Part shown: in pieces, positions 40,678 to 41,178 of the stretch | Position numbering within the stretch: position 1 is the stretch's first letter | Layout of the letters: every line of letters begins with the position of its first letter | Source: Halomonas sp. | Lineage (GTDB): Bacteria; Pseudomonadota; Gammaproteobacteria; Pseudomonadales; Halomonadaceae | Length of the DNA: 41,178 nucleotides | Direction of reading: 5' to 3' | Assembly: GCA_020201095.1 (NCBI GenBank) | Contig: JAIVHM010000156.1 | Location: forward strand, 1-41,178 | Program-made: the position numbers and the translations under genes | Notes under the pieces: generated by a model | Databases searched by the model: none | Told to the model about the DNA's origin: nothing | Seen by the model: only the letters and a program-made list of their open reading frames with translations

Positions 40678-41178
40678 ATGTCGCAGGACGATCTACTGTC
40701 CCAGGAAGAAATTGACGCCTTACTTAAAGGGGTCAGTGGTGATGATGAGTCATCAGCTTCCTCGGCCCAGTCGCAGGATGAATCCAAGGTGCGCCCTTAC
40801 GATCCATCCACGCAGCATCGCGTTATTCGCGAGCGTTTGCATGCCCTGGACTTCATCAATGAGCGCTTCGCACGTTACTTCCGTACTGGCTTGTTTAATT
40901 TGCTTAGGCGCAGCGCCGACATAACGGTTGAATCGGTTCGATACCAGAGCTTCAGCAATTTCTCGCGCAATGTGCCCGTGCCGACCAACCTGAATATCGT
41001 TTCGATGCGCCCGTTGCGCGGCTCAAGTTTGATCGTCTTCCCACCTAATCTCGTCTTCATGGTGGTCGACAACTTGTTTGGCGGCGACGGACGTTTTGTC
41101 ACCAAATCGGACGGGCGCGAATTTACCAATACCGAGCAGCGCATTATTCATCGCCTGCTTGGTTTGGCAATTGATGCC
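40678..41178 (+). CDS. fliM: flagellar motor switch protein FliM, 3' end cut by window edge
   Basis: MSQDDLLSQEEIDALLKGV; RERLHALDFINERFARYFRTGLFNLLRRSADITVESV; VDNLFGGDGRF. Confidence 0.96.
   Translation, partial: MSQDDLLSQEEIDALLKGVSGDDESSASSAQSQDESKVRPYDPSTQHRVIRERLHALDFINERFARYFRTGLFNLLRRSADITVESVRYQSFSNFSRNVPVPTNLNIVSMRPLRGSSLIVFPPNLVFMVVDNLFGGDGRFVTKSDGREFTNTEQRIIHRLLGLAIDA

Noticed and set aside
1-41178. CRISPR arrays, tRNA/rRNA genes, IS elements, prophage or defence systems
   Set aside because: None seen on reading both strands; no direct-repeat arrays, transposase or integrase motifs recognised

Overview
This 41 kb window looks like a gammaproteobacterial chromosome, probably Halomonadaceae (inferred from gene content, not searched). 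The left 7.3 kb carries the 3' part of uvrA, a Crp/Fnr-type regulator, a split class II (B12-dependent) ribonucleotide reductase (nrdJa/nrdJb) with a candidate NrdR box pair upstream, and a small secreted protein. The rest is one large flagellar/chemotaxis locus. The minus strand reads PilZ/HD-GYP protein, fliS, fliT, fliK-like, fhlB, flhD, flhC, motA, motB, cheA, cheW, mcp, cheR, cheB, mcp, cheY, cheZ, flhB, flhA, flhF, a short ORF, flhE, fliA, and a second motA/motB-type stator pair. The right part has flaG, fliE (minus strand), then fliF-G-H-I-J-K-L-M; fliM runs off the window. I see no convincing new defence or mobile system. The strongest unusual signal is a set of internal deletions in otherwise well-conserved motility genes. 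cheA lacks the N and G1 boxes (in frame). motB lacks the transmembrane/plug segment (in frame). fliF and fliI each lack an internal block and are frameshifted. The short ORF after flhF may be affected too. These are either real motility decay or assembly errors, and long-read or amplicon data would decide. Other points: a long unexplained C-terminal extension on FlhF with no adjacent FlhG, a PilZ plus degenerate HD-GYP fusion, an orphan FlhB C-terminal domain without NPTH, and two near-perfect sigma-28 promoters.
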